Positions 6,501 to 7,345 of a stretch of 7,345 bases of DNA are shown one piece after another; the stretch's first letter is position 1; each line of letters begins with the position of its first letter. The notes below the pieces were generated by a model that saw nothing but the letters and a program-made list of their open reading frames with translations, was not told the origin of the DNA and ran no database searches. The stretch comes from GCA-002731945 sp913047775 (lineage in GTDB: Bacteria; Pseudomonadota; Alphaproteobacteria; MED-G09). Location of the stretch: positions 1 through 7,345 of the forward strand of contig CAJWUE010000072.1 in NCBI GenBank assembly GCA_913047775.1, in the 5' to 3' direction. The translations under genes were made by a program, and so were the position numbers.

Positions 6501-6896
6501 AAAAGACTGATCCGAGCGGTACAGTTTTTCTATGCCATGCCTCAGCTCCAAGGATTCGCGAGAATCTCTCCTGAGTTTCCTGACTACCAAACTATAGGAG
6601 CGATTAATCATGCGCTTAATTTCACCCAAAGGTAGTTTTCCATTGAGCAGCACGGTGTTCCAGTGAGCCTTGTTCATATGGTAACCTGGAATCACGTCAT
6701 CGTGAATCTCACGAAGGATAATTGCCTCCTCGGGATCACACTTCAGATTAATGCGTGCTACTCCTTTTCGGTATGTCATAAGTCCAAACATTTTTTCTTT
6801 GATCTTGAAGACTTGTATATCCGGACCAAAGGGATAGTCCTCCACCGCTTCAGGTAGTGTGAGACAATACGCTTTGACATTTTCTACCTTCTTCAT
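6492..6896 (-). CDS. MmcQ/YjbR family protein
   Basis: A 134-residue protein of the MmcQ/YjbR family, small CyaY-like-fold proteins often labelled DNA-binding but without a proven general role. Family marks: LPEAVEDYPFGPD (14-26), VFKIKEKMFGLM (29-40), INLKCDPEEA (49-58), PGYHMNKAHWNTV (70-82) and a C-terminal block MINRSYSLVVRKL (96-108). Usual length is about 115-120. The tail after residue 110 (DSRESLELRHGIEKLYRSDQ) is extra and charged. The ATG at 6896 is chosen over the longer frame from 6944 because AGGAA ends four bases before it and the family N-terminus starts here. The gene begins 7 bases after the stop of the upstream RTX-like gene, whose stop overlaps this ribosome binding site, so translation may be coupled. 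The Coq4-like gene follows. Confidence 0.9.
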   Translation of the reverse strand: MKKVENVKAYCLTLPEAVEDYPFGPDIQVFKIKEKMFGLMTYRKGVARINLKCDPEEAIILREIHDDVIPGYHMNKAHWNTVLLNGKLPLGEIKRMINRSYSLVVRKLRRDSRESLELRHGIEKLYRSDQSFWV

Positions 6897-6900
6897 CACT

Positions 6901-6905
6901 TTCCT
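6901..6905 (-). promoter_or_regulatory. Ribosome binding site AGGAA of the MmcQ/YjbR gene, overlapping the upstream stop codon
   Basis: On the minus strand TAGGAA-AGTG-ATG: the TAG stop of the RTX-like gene (6906-6904) shares its AG with the AGGAA. Ribosomes ending on the first gene therefore stand on the start signal of the second. It fixes the MmcQ/YjbR start at 6896. Confidence 0.75.
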
Positions 6906-7345
6906 AGATAATATACATATCCGATATAGTGCCTGTCTGAGCACCAGAAGAATTCAAAATATCATAAACACCAAATACTTCGGCAAATTCTGTAAAGGTT
7001 AAATCAGTTCCCTTTGTTCCATTGGTAATATTACCGCCTACATTGTAAGAAAATTTATCTGCACCACTGATGGTAATTTCTCGCCCATCTTCAAGTGTTA
7101 GGCGAGCTGCATTTTTGGTAAATAAAGATTTGTCGACATAGGTATTGGCCGGTAGTTGAATAAGGTTGGACCCTTCGGTATCGGTAATGGAGACTTTTCC
7201 ATTCTTTGGTAAAAGTTGGGAGACAAAATACGTATCGTCGCCTTCTAAGCCTCTATACGTTTTTCCCTGACCATCGAGAATGATAATATTATTACCCTTA
7301 TTAAAATTAAGTGTTCCCGAAAGCACATCTTCGGTGTGCGCCGAT
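6904..7345 (-). CDS. C-terminal end of an RTX-like secreted protein, 5' part beyond the right edge
   Basis: The last 146 residues of a larger protein are visible; the frame is open to the window edge, so no start is given. Near the left of this fragment, GLEGDDTYFV (residues 32-41) resembles a degenerate hemolysin-type calcium-binding repeat. The remainder, KVSITDTEGSNLIQL, LTLEDGREITISGADKF, YNVGGN and TFTEFAEVFGV, has the Gly/Asp/Thr-rich beta style of a module I associate with the C-termini of large type I-secreted proteins of marine bacteria. It has no cysteines and an acidic, polar composition, as expected of an extracellular protein exported by a C-terminal signal. The terminus SDMYII, with acidic then hydrophobic residues, fits such a signal. 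Function (adhesin, enzyme, S-layer) cannot be told. It precedes the MmcQ/YjbR gene by 7 bases. Confidence 0.65.
   Translation of the reverse strand, partial: SAHTEDVLSGTLNFNKGNNIIILDGQGKTYRGLEGDDTYFVSQLLPKNGKVSITDTEGSNLIQLPANTYVDKSLFTKNAARLTLEDGREITISGADKFSYNVGGNITNGTKGTDLTFTEFAEVFGVYDILNSSGAQTGTISDMYII

Noticed and set aside
6897..6944. Longer start for the MmcQ/YjbR protein
   Set aside because: The extra 16 residues overlap the end of the RTX-like gene and are not family-like; the ATG at 6896 has a good ribosome binding site.

Overview
The window is AT-rich, gene-dense DNA that looks alphaproteobacterial. The best evidence is the partial histidyl-tRNA synthetase at the left edge. Its N-terminal half follows the long form I know from Rhizobium-like and other Alphaproteobacteria (block GRKDESGDYTEGAGL, GPGRFRQF after motif 2). 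Low GC, a glyoxylate shunt, a Coq4-type ubiquinone protein and an RTX-like secreted module fit a marine, aerobic, heterotrophic alphaproteobacterium. The exact clade cannot be fixed from this sequence.

Layout. Positions 1-937 (-) hold hisS, cut off by the left edge. A compact divergent regulatory region (about 938-1021) contains two overlapping sigma70-like promoters centred on an 8-bp inverted repeat, one for hisS and one for the rightward operon. That operon is aceB (malate synthase A, 1022-2638), aceA (isocitrate lyase, 2665-3951) and an rraA-like aldolase-family gene (3960-4439), with gaps of only 26 and 8 bases. An amidase-signature hydrolase (4508-5962, +) follows after 68 bases with its own strong ribosome binding site and perhaps its own promoter. 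It converges, after 10 bases, on a leftward group. Read in transcription order, that group is the C-terminal end of an RTX-like secreted protein (7345-6904, cut by the right edge), an MmcQ/YjbR-family gene (6896-6492) and a small Coq4-like membrane protein (6449-5973).

How the genes fit together. AceA splits isocitrate to glyoxylate and succinate, and AceB condenses glyoxylate with acetyl-CoA to malate, so cells can grow on acetate, fatty acids or other C2-yielding substrates. The RraA-like protein belongs to a family whose enzymatic members cleave 4-hydroxy-4-methyl-2-oxoglutarate or oxaloacetate-type substrates. Its place directly after aceBA suggests a link at the oxaloacetate/pyruvate node, but this is inference. 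The amidase substrate is unknown. The leftward group has no obvious common pathway.

I see no tRNA, rRNA, riboswitch, CRISPR array, insertion sequence or attachment site, and no gene-free stretch longer than about 85 bases. Most of the window is ordinary metabolism. The parts most worth a second look are the divergent promoter dyad, the rraA-like gene in the glyoxylate operon, and the Coq4-like protein with an intact metal-binding motif in an unusual neighbourhood.
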